The notes below the pieces were generated by a model, which was given only the letters and a program-made list of their open reading frames with translations, was not told the origin of the DNA and did no database searches. Source: DASTQL01 sp035761805 (lineage in GTDB: Bacteria; Actinomycetota; Actinomycetes; Jiangellales; Jiangellaceae). From it: DNA of 26,108 nt. The translations under genes were made by a program, and so were the position numbers. This document shows, in pieces, positions 6,633-15,272 of this stretch. How positions within the stretch are numbered: the first letter of the stretch is position 1; each line of letters begins with the position of its first letter. Where the stretch lies: positions 1 through 26,108 of the forward strand of contig DASTQL010000106.1 of the NCBI GenBank assembly GCA_035761805.1. The letters run 5' to 3'.

Positions 6633-9176
6633 TCAGTCCGTCACCACCGCCCGCAGGACGTCGACCTTGGCCGCCCGCCGCGCGGGACCCACCGCTGCCA
6701 GCAGACCCGCGACCGCCGCCGCCCCCACGTACAGGGCGATCTGCGGACCCGGCACCGAGACCGCGGTGATGCCCTGGTCGGCCATGGCCTTGGCGAGTGC
6801 CGCGCCGAGACCGATCCCGAGCACGGCGCCGAAGGACGCGCCCAGCACGGAGATCACGACCGACTCCCAGCGCACCATCGCCCGCACCTGGCTCTGCGTC
6901 ATGCCGACGGCCCGCAGCAGCCCCAGCTCACGGGTCCGCTCGTGGACCGAGAGCGCCAGGGTGTTCACGATGCCCAGCAGCGCGATCACCACGGCGAGCA
7001 GCAGCAGGATGGTCACGAAGGCGAGCAGCTTGTCGACGAAGCCGCCGGCCACCTCCTCGTAGCCGTCCTGGTCGAGGACCACGGCGTCCGGGTGCTCGAC
7101 CAGGGCGTCGGCGACCCGCGCCTGGACCTCGGCCAGGTCGGCCCCGTCCTCCACGAGCACGAGCGCGTTGGTGTCGAGCCGGCTCCCGGCGTACTCCAGC
7201 TGGGCGTCGTCGGCGAGGACGAAGTCACTGGCGACGAAGCCCTTGCTGTCGTACACCGCGACGACCTCCAGCTCGTGGACGCCTGTCGCCGGGAACTCCG
7301 CGGAGACGGTGTCCCCGACGTCCCAGCCGTGCTCGTCGGCCGCCTTCCTCGCCACCATGACCCCACCGCCGGCGAGGTCGGCGACCTCACCTGCGGAGAC
7401 GTCCAGGTTCAGCACCTGCTCGGCGGTCGACGGGTCGACCGAGGAGTAGTTGGTGTCGGCGCCGTCGACCCGCATCTCGCCCCAACCCAGGGACGAGACC
7501 GTGGCCACGCCTTCGACCTCGGCAGCCGCGGCACTCGCCTCGGGGCTGAATCCCTCCGCCTGACGGCTGGAGGTGGTCACGAACAGGTCCGCGTCGGTCG
7601 ACCCGGCCAGCACGTCACCGAAGGACGTCTTGAGCGAGTCGGCGAAGACCCCCATGCTCACGACCATGGTCAGGCCGATCATCAGGGCGGCCGCCGTGGA
7701 CGCGGTCCGGCGGGGGTTGCGCATCGCGTTCTGACGCGCCAGGTCACCGGGGACACCGCGCAGTCGGAGCGGCCAGCCGATGACGGCCGAGAACGGCCGG
7801 GCCGCGAGGGGGGCCAACGTCGTCACGCCGAGGACGCTGCCGAGCACCCCGAGGCCCACCAGGACCATTCCACCGTCCGCGTACAGGCCGGCGAGCAGGG
7901 ACGACACGCCCGCGGCGGTGAGCAGGGCACCCGCCACTGCGCGGGAACGGGACGGCCGTCCGGACCCGGGCACAGCGTCGCGCAGCGCCTCGACCGGCAG
8001 CACCTTCGTCGCCCGGCGGGCCGGACTGATCGCCGCCACGACGGTGACGACCGTGCCGACCAGCAGGGACACCCAGACCGTACGGGGCTCGACCTGCATG
8101 GACGTGCTGGGCAGGCTCACCCCGATGACGTCCATGAGCGCGGTCAGGCCGTAGGCAACGCCGACACCCAGGCCGACACCGACCGCCGAGGAGCCCAGGC
8201 CGAGCAGCAGCGCCTCGGTGAGCAGGCCGCGCAGCACCTGGCGCCTGGTGGCCCCGACGGCGCGCAGCAGCGCGATCTCCCGCGAGCGCTGCGTCACGAT
8301 CATGGCGAAGGTGTTCCAGATGATGAACGAACCGACGAAGAGGGCGATGGCCGCGAAGACCATGAACATCATCGTCACGAACCCGAGGTCCGCCTTGATG
8401 GCGTCGGACGACTCCTTCGCCAGGGCGGCCCCGGTGATGGTCTCGACGCCGTCGGGGACGGCTGCGTCCACCCGTTCGGTGACCGTCTCCTCGCTGACCC
8501 CGTCCTCGGCGGCGACGGTGATCTGTTCGAAGGCTCCCGGCATCCCCAGGACGCGCTGGGCCGTCTCGGTCTCGAAGTAGGCGGAGGTCGTCCCTCCCAG
8601 GTCCGGCTCACCGCCGAAGTCCACGGTACCGACGACGGTGAAGTCCTCGGCCGGCCCGTGGAACAGGACCGTGATCGTGGAGCCGAGGTCGACCCCACCC
8701 TTCTCGGCGGAGGTCGCGTCGATGACGACCTCGCCCGGCCCGGCAGGAGCACGGCCGGACTGGATGGTCACGTCCCCGCGCAGCCCCTCGTCGACGGGGA
8801 GGTTGTACCCCATCGTCGGGGCGCCGCCCTCGGAGAGGATGACCTTGCCGGCCACGTCGGTGAGCAACGCGTAGCCACTGACGCTGCCCTCGGCGGCGCT
8901 GACCCCGTCGACGCCCCGTACGGCGCCCAGCACGGTCTCCGGGAGCGGCGGGCGCGCCGTCCCGACCCCGTCCGCCGCGGCGTACGGGGCCTCTTGCCGG
9001 ACCACGGCGTCGGTGCCGGACGAGACCTTGCCGAAGAGCTGGTCGAAGGCGAGCTGCATGGTGTCCGAGAGGATCAGCGTCCCGGCGAGGAACGCGACCC
9101 CCAGAGCGATGGATGCGGTGGTGAGGACGAGGCGCAGCTTGTGCGCCAGCATCCCGCGAACGGTTGCGGTGAACAC
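6633..9176 (-). CDS. ABC transporter permease, FtsX/MacB type with two FtsX domains
   Basis: 847 residues, the usual length for duplicated FtsX-type permeases. An N-terminal membrane helix (LVLTTASIALGVAFLAGTLI) is followed by a large extracytoplasmic MacB-like periplasmic core domain. The first FtsX block contains FIIWNTFAMIVTQRSREIAL and LLRAVGATRRQVLRG. A second half repeats the plan: extracellular domain, then NTLALSVHERTRELGLLRAV and a C-terminal GPARRAAKVDVLRAVVTD. Start GTG 9176 lies 4 nt after the stop of the ATPase gene, so translation is probably coupled. Such pairs use ATP to power lipoprotein, peptide or drug efflux, or act as envelope-stress sensors. The substrate cannot be told from sequence. 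Confidence 0.95.
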   Translation of the reverse strand: MFTATVRGMLAHKLRLVLTTASIALGVAFLAGTLILSDTMQLAFDQLFGKVSSGTDAVVRQEAPYAAADGVGTARPPLPETVLGAVRGVDGVSAAEGSVSGYALLTDVAGKVILSEGGAPTMGYNLPVDEGLRGDVTIQSGRAPAGPGEVVIDATSAEKGGVDLGSTITVLFHGPAEDFTVVGTVDFGGEPDLGGTTSAYFETETAQRVLGMPGAFEQITVAAEDGVSEETVTERVDAAVPDGVETITGAALAKESSDAIKADLGFVTMMFMVFAAIALFVGSFIIWNTFAMIVTQRSREIALLRAVGATRRQVLRGLLTEALLLGLGSSAVGVGLGVGVAYGLTALMDVIGVSLPSTSMQVEPRTVWVSLLVGTVVTVVAAISPARRATKVLPVEALRDAVPGSGRPSRSRAVAGALLTAAGVSSLLAGLYADGGMVLVGLGVLGSVLGVTTLAPLAARPFSAVIGWPLRLRGVPGDLARQNAMRNPRRTASTAAALMIGLTMVVSMGVFADSLKTSFGDVLAGSTDADLFVTTSSRQAEGFSPEASAAAAEVEGVATVSSLGWGEMRVDGADTNYSSVDPSTAEQVLNLDVSAGEVADLAGGGVMVARKAADEHGWDVGDTVSAEFPATGVHELEVVAVYDSKGFVASDFVLADDAQLEYAGSRLDTNALVLVEDGADLAEVQARVADALVEHPDAVVLDQDGYEEVAGGFVDKLLAFVTILLLLAVVIALLGIVNTLALSVHERTRELGLLRAVGMTQSQVRAMVRWESVVISVLGASFGAVLGIGLGAALAKAMADQGITAVSVPGPQIALYVGAAAVAGLLAAVGPARRAAKVDVLRAVVTD

Positions 9177-9180
9177 GACG

Positions 9181-9939
9181 TCACGCCCCCAGGTGCTTCA
9201 TGTAGTCGAGCACGGCGTCGGCGGTCGGGTCGGCCATCTCGTCCACGACCCGGCCGTCGGCGAGGAAGAGCACCCGGTCGGCGTATCCGGCGGCACTCGG
9301 GTCGTGGGTCACCATCACGACGGTCTGGCCGAGCTCCTGGACGGCCTGGCGCAGGAAGCCGAGCAGCTCGCCGCCCGACCGCGAGTCGAGCGCACCGGTC
9401 GGCTCGTCGGCGAAGACGACGTCCGGCCGGCTGGCCAGGGCCCGGGCCGCGGCGACCCGCTGCTGCTGCCCACCGGAGAGCTGGGTGGGCCGGTGCGAGA
9501 GACGCTCGGTGAGCCCGACGGTCTCCACCACGGAACGCACCCAGAAGTCGTCCGGCTTGCGGCCGGCGATGCGGATGGGCAGCTCGATGTTCTCGGCCGC
9601 CGTGAGGGTCGGCAGCAGGTTGAACGACTGGAAGATGAAGCCGATCCGGTCCCGCCGGAGCATGGTGAGCTGCCGGTCGTTCAACGATCCCAGCTCGGTG
9701 TCCCCGAGGTGGATCTCGCCGGAGGTCGGACGGTCGAGCCCGGCAAGGCAGTGCAGCAGGGTCGACTTGCCGGACCCGGACGGGCCCATGATCGCGGTGA
9801 ACCGGCCGGCGTCGACGGACACGGTGACGTCGTCGAGCGCGAGGACGGCCGCGTCGCCGTCGCCGTACTTCTTCGTCACGGCGACGGTGCGGGCCGCAGC
9901 CCTCGTGGCGGTCGACGGGGTGGTCAGGGTGGTGGTCAT
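9181..9939 (-). CDS. ABC transporter ATP-binding protein (LolD/MacB type)
   Basis: 252 residues with complete motifs: Walker A GPSGSGKST (52-60), Q-loop FIFQSFNLLP, signature LSGGQQQRVAAARALA (from 154), Walker B and D-loop VVFADEPTGALDS, and switch H212 in VMVTHD. Start ATG 9939 has AGGAG about 10 nt upstream, giving the standard length. An open frame extends upstream to 10158 but lacks support. It is the first gene of the exporter operon and is divergent from the sensor kinase gene across 226 nt containing a perfect palindrome. The ATPase class matches FtsX/MacB permeases, consistent with the next gene. Confidence 0.95.
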   Translation of the reverse strand: MTTTLTTPSTATRAAARTVAVTKKYGDGDAAVLALDDVTVSVDAGRFTAIMGPSGSGKSTLLHCLAGLDRPTSGEIHLGDTELGSLNDRQLTMLRRDRIGFIFQSFNLLPTLTAAENIELPIRIAGRKPDDFWVRSVVETVGLTERLSHRPTQLSGGQQQRVAAARALASRPDVVFADEPTGALDSRSGGELLGFLRQAVQELGQTVVMVTHDPSAAGYADRVLFLADGRVVDEMADPTADAVLDYMKHLGA

Positions 9940-10087
9940 GGCGGCTCCTGGGTTCTCGGCGGCACCCGGTCGGGGGCCCTGCTGCCAGGAAAGGCGCCGG
10001 CAGCCCGTTCCCCCAGCGGGCGTGGCACACGACCCGCCGGTGCTGGCCGCGGGGTCGGCGGTGCTGCCCGCGCCACCGGTACGAGCG

Positions 10088-10111
10088 GGGGGTGGGGCCA
10101 GCCCCACCCCC
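10088..10111. promoter_or_regulatory. Perfect 24-bp palindrome, candidate operator
   Basis: Arms GGGGGTGGGGC (10088-10098) and GCCCCACCCCC (10101-10111) are exact reverse complements around a 2-nt centre. It lies between the divergent exporter and sensor-kinase genes, 55 nt before the kinase start. CAGCCCCACCCCCG recurs unchanged at 16791-16804, and its complement recurs with two mismatches at 15704-15717. Binding by the locus's regulator is inference. A transcribed hairpin is an alternative. Confidence 0.5.
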
Positions 10112-10165
10112 GGGGTACGGGAAGGCCCCTGAGCCGGTGGCGGTGAGGAGGAGCACACTGCGGGG

Positions 10166-11488
10166 GTGGCACGTCTGCGCTGGTGGCGCGGTTCCGCCCG
10201 CGACCGTCGGGCCGGGTTGCTGGTGCTGGCCGGGCTCGTCGGCTTCGTCGGAGTGGTCTACGTCACGGTCGTACTCGGCGGCGGCGCACTGATCGGGCAG
10301 ACCCGGTCGCCGAACGTGGGCCTGTCGGTGCTCGCCACGGCGATCGTCGCGCTCGGCTTCGAGCCGGTGCGCGCACGCCTCGACCGCCTGGCGACCCGCG
10401 TCGTCCATGGCGGCCGGCCCTCCCCGTACGAGGTGCTCAGCAGGTTCTCCGACGACGTCACCGGCTCCTACCCGAGCGAGGAGCTGCCCGGCCGGATGGC
10501 GAAGGTGCTCGCCGAGGGGACGGGCGCCGAGTGGGCCCAGGTGTGGCTCGTCGTCCACGGCCGGCTCGCGCTTGCAGCCACCTGGCCCCGCGGCGCGGGG
10601 GCCGACGAGACCCCGCCCGAACCCGAGGACCCGCCCGGTCTCCGCTCGCACGAGGTGCGCCACGCCGGGGACCTGCTGGGCGTGCTCCGGCTGCGGACGT
10701 CCGAAGGCCGGCCGCTGACGCCGGTGGAGGAGCGGCTCTTCGCCGGTCTGGCCGCTCAGTCCGGTCTGGTCCTGCGTGGTGCCCGGCTGCGAGCAGAGCT
10801 GGCCGAGCGGCTGGCCGAGCTCTCGGTGCGCGCCGAGGAGCTGCGGCTGTCCCGCCGCCGCCTGGTCGACATGCAGGACGACGAACGCCGTCGCCTGGAG
10901 CGCGACATCCACGACGGTGCACAGCAGCACCTGGTCGCCCTGACGGTGAACCTCCGGCTGGCGCAGACGCTGGTGCAGCGTGCACCCGAGCGAGCCGCGG
11001 CGGTGATCAGTGCCCAGCGCGACGCCGCCGGCCTCACGATCGAGACGTTGCTCAGCCTGGCTCGCGGTATCTACCCGCGGTCCCTCCGCGAGGAGGGGGT
11101 GACCGCCGCACTGCAGGCCGTGGTCGGCACGAGCGCGCTCCCCGTGGAGGTGACGTCCACCGGCGTCGGCCGCTACCCGGCCCCGGTGGAAGCCGCGGTC
11201 TACTTCTGCTGCCTCGAGGCCCTCCAGAACGCGGCGAAGCACTCCGGCGCGCGCCACGTCGACGTGCGCCTCCAGGGGGACGACCACGGGCTGACTGCCA
11301 CGGTGCAGGACGACGGGACGGGCATGGACGGCGCGCGCGTCGCCGGAGGGGCCGGACTGTCCAACATGAGGGACCGCATCGACGCCGTGGGCGGAACCCT
11401 GACCGTGGACTCGCAGCCGGGACGGGGTGTGACCGTGCGGGCGTGGGTACCCGCAGCGCTGGTCCCGGCCGCGAGGACGGCCGGCTGA
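10166..11488 (+). CDS. Sensor histidine kinase (HisKA_3), catalytically intact
   Basis: 440 residues. Two membrane helices (about 16-43 and 51-65) lead to the segment EPVRARLDRLATRVVHGG...PYEVLSRFS shared with the next two genes. A GAF-like region (about 100-205) and a coiled coil precede the HisKA_3 box ERRRLERDIHDGAQQ with phospho-acceptor H249. The ATPase domain has N-box LEALQNAAKHSGA (N355), G1 box DDGTGM (D383-G386) and GAGLSNMRDRI. Start GTG 10166: CACACT lies 6 nt upstream and GGAGGAG further away. It lacks the roughly 250 N-terminal residues of multi-helix sensor found in its two paralogues. Its stop is 1 nt from the next start. The probable partner is the NarL regulator at 5906-6580. 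Confidence 0.93.
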   Translation: MARLRWWRGSARDRRAGLLVLAGLVGFVGVVYVTVVLGGGALIGQTRSPNVGLSVLATAIVALGFEPVRARLDRLATRVVHGGRPSPYEVLSRFSDDVTGSYPSEELPGRMAKVLAEGTGAEWAQVWLVVHGRLALAATWPRGAGADETPPEPEDPPGLRSHEVRHAGDLLGVLRLRTSEGRPLTPVEERLFAGLAAQSGLVLRGARLRAELAERLAELSVRAEELRLSRRRLVDMQDDERRRLERDIHDGAQQHLVALTVNLRLAQTLVQRAPERAAAVISAQRDAAGLTIETLLSLARGIYPRSLREEGVTAALQAVVGTSALPVEVTSTGVGRYPAPVEAAVYFCCLEALQNAAKHSGARHVDVRLQGDDHGLTATVQDDGTGMDGARVAGGAGLSNMRDRIDAVGGTLTVDSQPGRGVTVRAWVPAALVPAARTAG

Positions 11489-11489
11489 C

Positions 11490-13562
11490 GTGCACGCCCG
11501 CATCGCCTGGTCGCTCGCCGCTGCCGCCGGTGCGGCCGCGGTCGCCGAGACGGTGCTGCTCGCGTCCCATCAGCCCCTGCTGTCAGCGGCGACGTTCGAC
11601 CACGGGTGGCCGATCATCACCGCAGCCGCGGTCGCCGGCTCCGTGCTGGGCGCCCTCGTGGTCTCCCGCTCCCCTCGCCACCGGATCGGCTGGCTGCTCT
11701 GCGCCGGGCAGTTCGGCGTCGCCGTCGGGCTGGCGCTGCAGGCGTTCGGGGCACGTGTGCTCGACGGAGACGGCGACGCGGCGTCCACGGTCGGGCACTG
11801 GGCACTCTGGACGGCCCAGCTCGTCAGCGCCCCCTATGCGCTCGCTCTGGTCGCGACGCTCTTCCTGCTGGCACCGGACGGTCGCTTGCCCTCACGACGG
11901 TGGCGAGTGGCGCTGGCCCTGTGCGCAGCCGGTGTCGCCCTGCACGTCGCGGCCGTGGTGGTCGTCGGCCCGGCCGGCATCGGCGTCTCCGGACGGTCCG
12001 ACGTCGGCCCCGGGGCCGAATCGCTGTTCAACGCCTCGATCGGGTGTCTCGCGGTCGCGATGATCGCGGCGGCGACGTCCCTCGTGCGCCGCATCCGCCG
12101 GGCCCGAGGGGAGGAGCGCCAGCAGCTGCGGTGGGTCGCGGCACCGGCCGTCGCGCTCGCCGTGGGGTTGCTGATCGCCGTCCTCGGCGGCCTCCTCGTG
12201 GGCACGGACACCCCGACGCCGTCGGCCCTGGTGGTCCCGTTCTTCCTGGCCTACGCGAGCCTGCCGGTGTGCGCAGGGATCGCCGTCCTCCGCTACCGCC
12301 TCTACGACATCGACGTCGTCATCAACCGTGCCGTCCTGCTGGGACTGGCCACGGCCTTCGTCGCGGCTGTGTACGTCGCCGGGGTCGTCGTCCTCGGTGC
12401 CACGATCGGCGCGCCGCTGCAGGGCTTCTGGCCGTCCCTGCTGGCGACGGCAGCCGTGGCGTTGGCGTTCCAGCCGGTCAGGAGCAGCGCTGTGAGCCTC
12501 GCCGACCGGATCGCGTACGGCTCCCGCGCTGCACCGTACGAAGCGCTGTCGAGGTTCAGCCGTCGGATCGGCGACGCGCCGTCCCCGGACGACCTCCTCC
12601 CCGCGGTGGCCGAGGCCGTGGGGCGGGAGGTGTCGGCGCCGGCCCGGGTCACGCTCGAGGTCGAGGCCGGTCCTCGGCTGTCGGCCGGCTGGCCACCCGG
12701 AGCGGTGACGGACGAGCCGAACGTCGTCGAGCCGGTCACGGAGCGGGGCCAGGAGCTCGGCGCCATCGCCGTGCAGGTCCCCCCCGGCCGGACGATCCGC
12801 GCCGACGAGCGGCGCCTGCTGACCGGCCTCGCCGGCCAGACCGGGCTCGCCTTCCGCAACCTCGCACTGGAGACCGAGCTCACCGCTCGCGTGGCGGACC
12901 TCGACCGTCGAACGGGGGAGCTGGCGGCCTCCCGGCAGCGGCTCATCGAGACCCGTGACCGGGAGCGCCGGCGGCTGGAGTCCGCCATCCGCCGCGAGGT
13001 CCTTCCCCCCCTGCAGCGGCTGCTGACCCGCCTCGACCAGCTACCCCGCCTCGGCCAAGTCCAGAGCGAGACGCCGTCCCGGACCGCGGTTCTGGTCGGA
13101 GTCGCGGAGGAGTTGGACGAGCTCGTCGAGGAGGTGGTGGGCGCGCTGGCTTCGCTGCGAGCGCTGACCAACGGGGTCTACCCGGCGGCCCTGGCCCGCG
13201 GTGGGCTGGCCGCGGCGCTGCGCACCGTCGTCGCCACGGCCGGCCGCGGCGGGACGGTCGAAGTGGACGCGTCGATGGCCGGACGGCGATTTCCCCCTCA
13301 GGTCGAGGCGGCGGTGCACGACTGCTGCCAGCAGGCGGCTCGCGACCTCGGGGGCCCGCTGGTCGTGCGGATCGCGCACGAGCACGGTGCTCTCGAGCTT
13401 GAGGTGGTCGGCGAGACCGCAGGCACCGTCGACACGGAGCACCTCGTCGACCGGGTGGAGGCCATCGGCGGCTCGGTGTCCCTCGCCGAGCGTGGCGGGT
13501 CCACCTCCCTGCACGTGACGGTCCCCGTGTCGTCACCGGTGCCGGACGGGGTGCCCGCGTGA
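11490..13562 (+). CDS. Degenerate sensor kinase paralogue (pseudokinase-like)
   Basis: 690 residues. Eight or nine membrane helices (to about 328) include the loop RRARGEERQQLRW and the segment RYRLYDIDVVINRAVL. Then come FWPSLLATAAVALAFQPV, a PYEALSRFS linker, a GAF-like domain (about 365-455), a coiled coil and a dimerisation helix. The site aligned with the kinase histidine is R501 (ERRRLESAIRREV against ERRRLERDIHDGA). The ATPase-like fold remains to the end, but the N-box Asn is lost (DCCQQAARDLGG) and the G1 DxGxG motif is gone (VGETAGTVD). Autophosphorylation and ATP binding are therefore not expected. The frame is open throughout with normal codon usage, so it appears maintained, not decaying. 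GTG start 1 nt after the previous stop; it overlaps the next start as GTGA. Confidence 0.85.
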   Translation: MHARIAWSLAAAAGAAAVAETVLLASHQPLLSAATFDHGWPIITAAAVAGSVLGALVVSRSPRHRIGWLLCAGQFGVAVGLALQAFGARVLDGDGDAASTVGHWALWTAQLVSAPYALALVATLFLLAPDGRLPSRRWRVALALCAAGVALHVAAVVVVGPAGIGVSGRSDVGPGAESLFNASIGCLAVAMIAAATSLVRRIRRARGEERQQLRWVAAPAVALAVGLLIAVLGGLLVGTDTPTPSALVVPFFLAYASLPVCAGIAVLRYRLYDIDVVINRAVLLGLATAFVAAVYVAGVVVLGATIGAPLQGFWPSLLATAAVALAFQPVRSSAVSLADRIAYGSRAAPYEALSRFSRRIGDAPSPDDLLPAVAEAVGREVSAPARVTLEVEAGPRLSAGWPPGAVTDEPNVVEPVTERGQELGAIAVQVPPGRTIRADERRLLTGLAGQTGLAFRNLALETELTARVADLDRRTGELAASRQRLIETRDRERRRLESAIRREVLPPLQRLLTRLDQLPRLGQVQSETPSRTAVLVGVAEELDELVEEVVGALASLRALTNGVYPAALARGGLAAALRTVVATAGRGGTVEVDASMAGRRFPPQVEAAVHDCCQQAARDLGGPLVVRIAHEHGALELEVVGETAGTVDTEHLVDRVEAIGGSVSLAERGGSTSLHVTVPVSSPVPDGVPA

Positions 13563-15265
13563 CGACCCGGGCTCGACTGGCATGGAGCCTGGCCGCGCTC
13601 GTGGTCGTCCTCGGGGGCGTCCACACCTGGTTGTTCTTCGGGTGGGCGACCGTACGGCAGGCGTCCAGCGGATGGCCGATCCTGACCACCGGAGCGGTGC
13701 TGATGGCGGTGCTTGGATCGCTGATCGTCACCCGCGTGCCCGGTCACCGGATCGGCTGGCTGTTCGTCCTCGGCGGCATCTCGCTGGCGTTGGGGGCCCC
13801 GTTGGACGCGTACGCGGTCATGCTCCGTGCCGACGGGTACGTCGCGCCGGCGTCCCTCGAGCACATCCTGGCCTGGCAGATCACCCTGTTCGATCTGGCG
13901 GTGCCGGGAACCCTGCTGGTCCTGACCTTCCTCCTCTTCCCCGACGGCAGCCTCCCGACGCGACGCTGGCGCCCGCTGCTCTGGGCCGTGGTCGCGACGC
14001 TGACGCTGTTCGTCCTCGCCGTCGTGGCCAACGTGCGACCGTTGCACCTCTACGAGGAGGCCACCGCCGAAACGATGGCTCCGTACGCGCCGGTGGCGTA
14101 CGGCGTCCTCGTCATCGCCCTCCTCCTGGAGGTCTTCGTCGCGGCTGTCTCGGTGTTCCTGCGGCTGCGACGAGCCGAGGGAGAGGAGCGGCAGCAGCTG
14201 CTGTGGATCTGCTCCGCAGCCTTCTTCGTGGCCGTCGGTCTGGCCGTGGCGATCGCGGTGGAGCCGCTCGGCCTCGGGGACGTCATCGACGACCGCCTCC
14301 GGACGCTGCCTCTCCACCTCGCCGTGGTCGCGGTCCCCGTCGCCGCCGGCCTCGCGGTCCTCCGGTACCGCCTCTACGACCTCGACGTCGTCCTCAACCG
14401 GGCGATCGTCCTCACCGCGCTCACCGCCTTCGTCGCCGCCGGGTACGTCGTCGTCGTCGTGGCCATCGGGTGGCTCGTCGGAGCGCAGGCGCAAGGACGC
14501 TTCTGGCCGTCCCTGCTGGCCACGGCCACCGTCGCACTCGCCTTCCAGCCCGTACGTCGGGGGGTGCTCCGCTTCGCCGACCGCCTCGTGTACGGGCCAC
14601 GTGCCGCCCCGTACGAGGCGCTGGCCGACTTCAGCGCCGGTTTGGACAGGGCACCGTCACCCGGCCAGCTCACGTCGCGACTGGCGCATGCGGTCGGCCT
14701 CGCGGTGGCGGCGCGGCAGGTCGTGGTCGAGCTGGAGCTCCCGGACCTCGCGGAGGCCGGTGCCAGGTGGACCCGCGATCGCCCCGGCCGGACGAGCTCG
14801 GGCGTCGAGACGCGGGTCGCCCTGCGCGACCGCAACGACCACGTCGGCTGGGTCTCCGTGGTGACCGACAGCCCGCTGACGGCCGACCGGCGCCGGCTCG
14901 TCGAGCACCTCGCCCACCAGGCCGCGGCCGCCTTGCGGAACGCTCACCTCGAGGCCGAGCTCTCGGCCAGGGTCGCCGAGCTGTCCCGGCAGGCGGACGA
15001 GCTCCAGCAGGCCCGGCGTGACCTGCTCGCCGCGCGGGACGGGGAGCGGGCCCGGCTCGCCATCGCCCTCGACCGCCGCGTGGTCTCCCACCTGGCCACC
15101 CTGCCGACGGACCTGGCCCGGCTCGCCGTCCTGGTGGAGCAGGCTCCCGGGGAGACCGCACAGGTGCTCCGACGTCACCTCGAGGAGGTCGGGAGAGCAC
15201 TCGAGGAGCTACGCGAGCTCACCCGGAGATTGGCACCGGGCCCGGCTGCGCCGGTACCCCGATGA
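13559..15265 (+). CDS. Sensor paralogue lacking the ATPase domain
   Basis: 568 residues. The same plan as the preceding protein: about eight or nine membrane helices with RRAEGEERQQLLW and RYRLYDLDVVLNRAIV, then FWPSLLATATVALAFQPV, VYGPRAAPYEALADFS, a GAF-like domain and a coiled coil. The dimerisation helix has D505 where the intact kinase has His (GERARLAIALDRRV). The protein ends about 63 residues later (LAPGPAAPVPR), with no N, G1 or G2 boxes. It cannot be a kinase but could dimerise with its paralogues. GTG 13559 overlaps the preceding stop (GTGA), implying translational coupling. The 3' end is 7 nt from the end of the convergent receiver gene. Confidence 0.85.
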   Translation: MTTRARLAWSLAALVVVLGGVHTWLFFGWATVRQASSGWPILTTGAVLMAVLGSLIVTRVPGHRIGWLFVLGGISLALGAPLDAYAVMLRADGYVAPASLEHILAWQITLFDLAVPGTLLVLTFLLFPDGSLPTRRWRPLLWAVVATLTLFVLAVVANVRPLHLYEEATAETMAPYAPVAYGVLVIALLLEVFVAAVSVFLRLRRAEGEERQQLLWICSAAFFVAVGLAVAIAVEPLGLGDVIDDRLRTLPLHLAVVAVPVAAGLAVLRYRLYDLDVVLNRAIVLTALTAFVAAGYVVVVVAIGWLVGAQAQGRFWPSLLATATVALAFQPVRRGVLRFADRLVYGPRAAPYEALADFSAGLDRAPSPGQLTSRLAHAVGLAVAARQVVVELELPDLAEAGARWTRDRPGRTSSGVETRVALRDRNDHVGWVSVVTDSPLTADRRRLVEHLAHQAAAALRNAHLEAELSARVAELSRQADELQQARRDLLAARDGERARLAIALDRRVVSHLATLPTDLARLAVLVEQAPGETAQVLRRHLEEVGRALEELRELTRRLAPGPAAPVPR

Positions 15266-15272
15266 GTCCCGG

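Noticed and set aside
6942..9512. 856-codon plus-strand frame opposite the ABC permease
   Set aside because: Mirror frame of FtsX-domain codons; His/Asp/Gln-rich with no domain.
9074..11503. 809-codon minus-strand frame opposite the sensor kinase and spanning the ATPase start
   Set aside because: It covers the kinase in antisense and part of the ATPase out of frame; no motif.
11490..13562. Frameshifted pseudogene explanation for sensor 2
   Set aside because: The frame is uninterrupted for 690 codons with intact fold-level features; only catalytic residues are changed. This is more like a maintained pseudokinase.
13298..14494. 398-codon acidic minus-strand frame opposite sensors 2 and 3
   Set aside because: Its Asp/Glu/Arg-rich composition is the expected antisense of membrane-helix codons; no start signal or motif.
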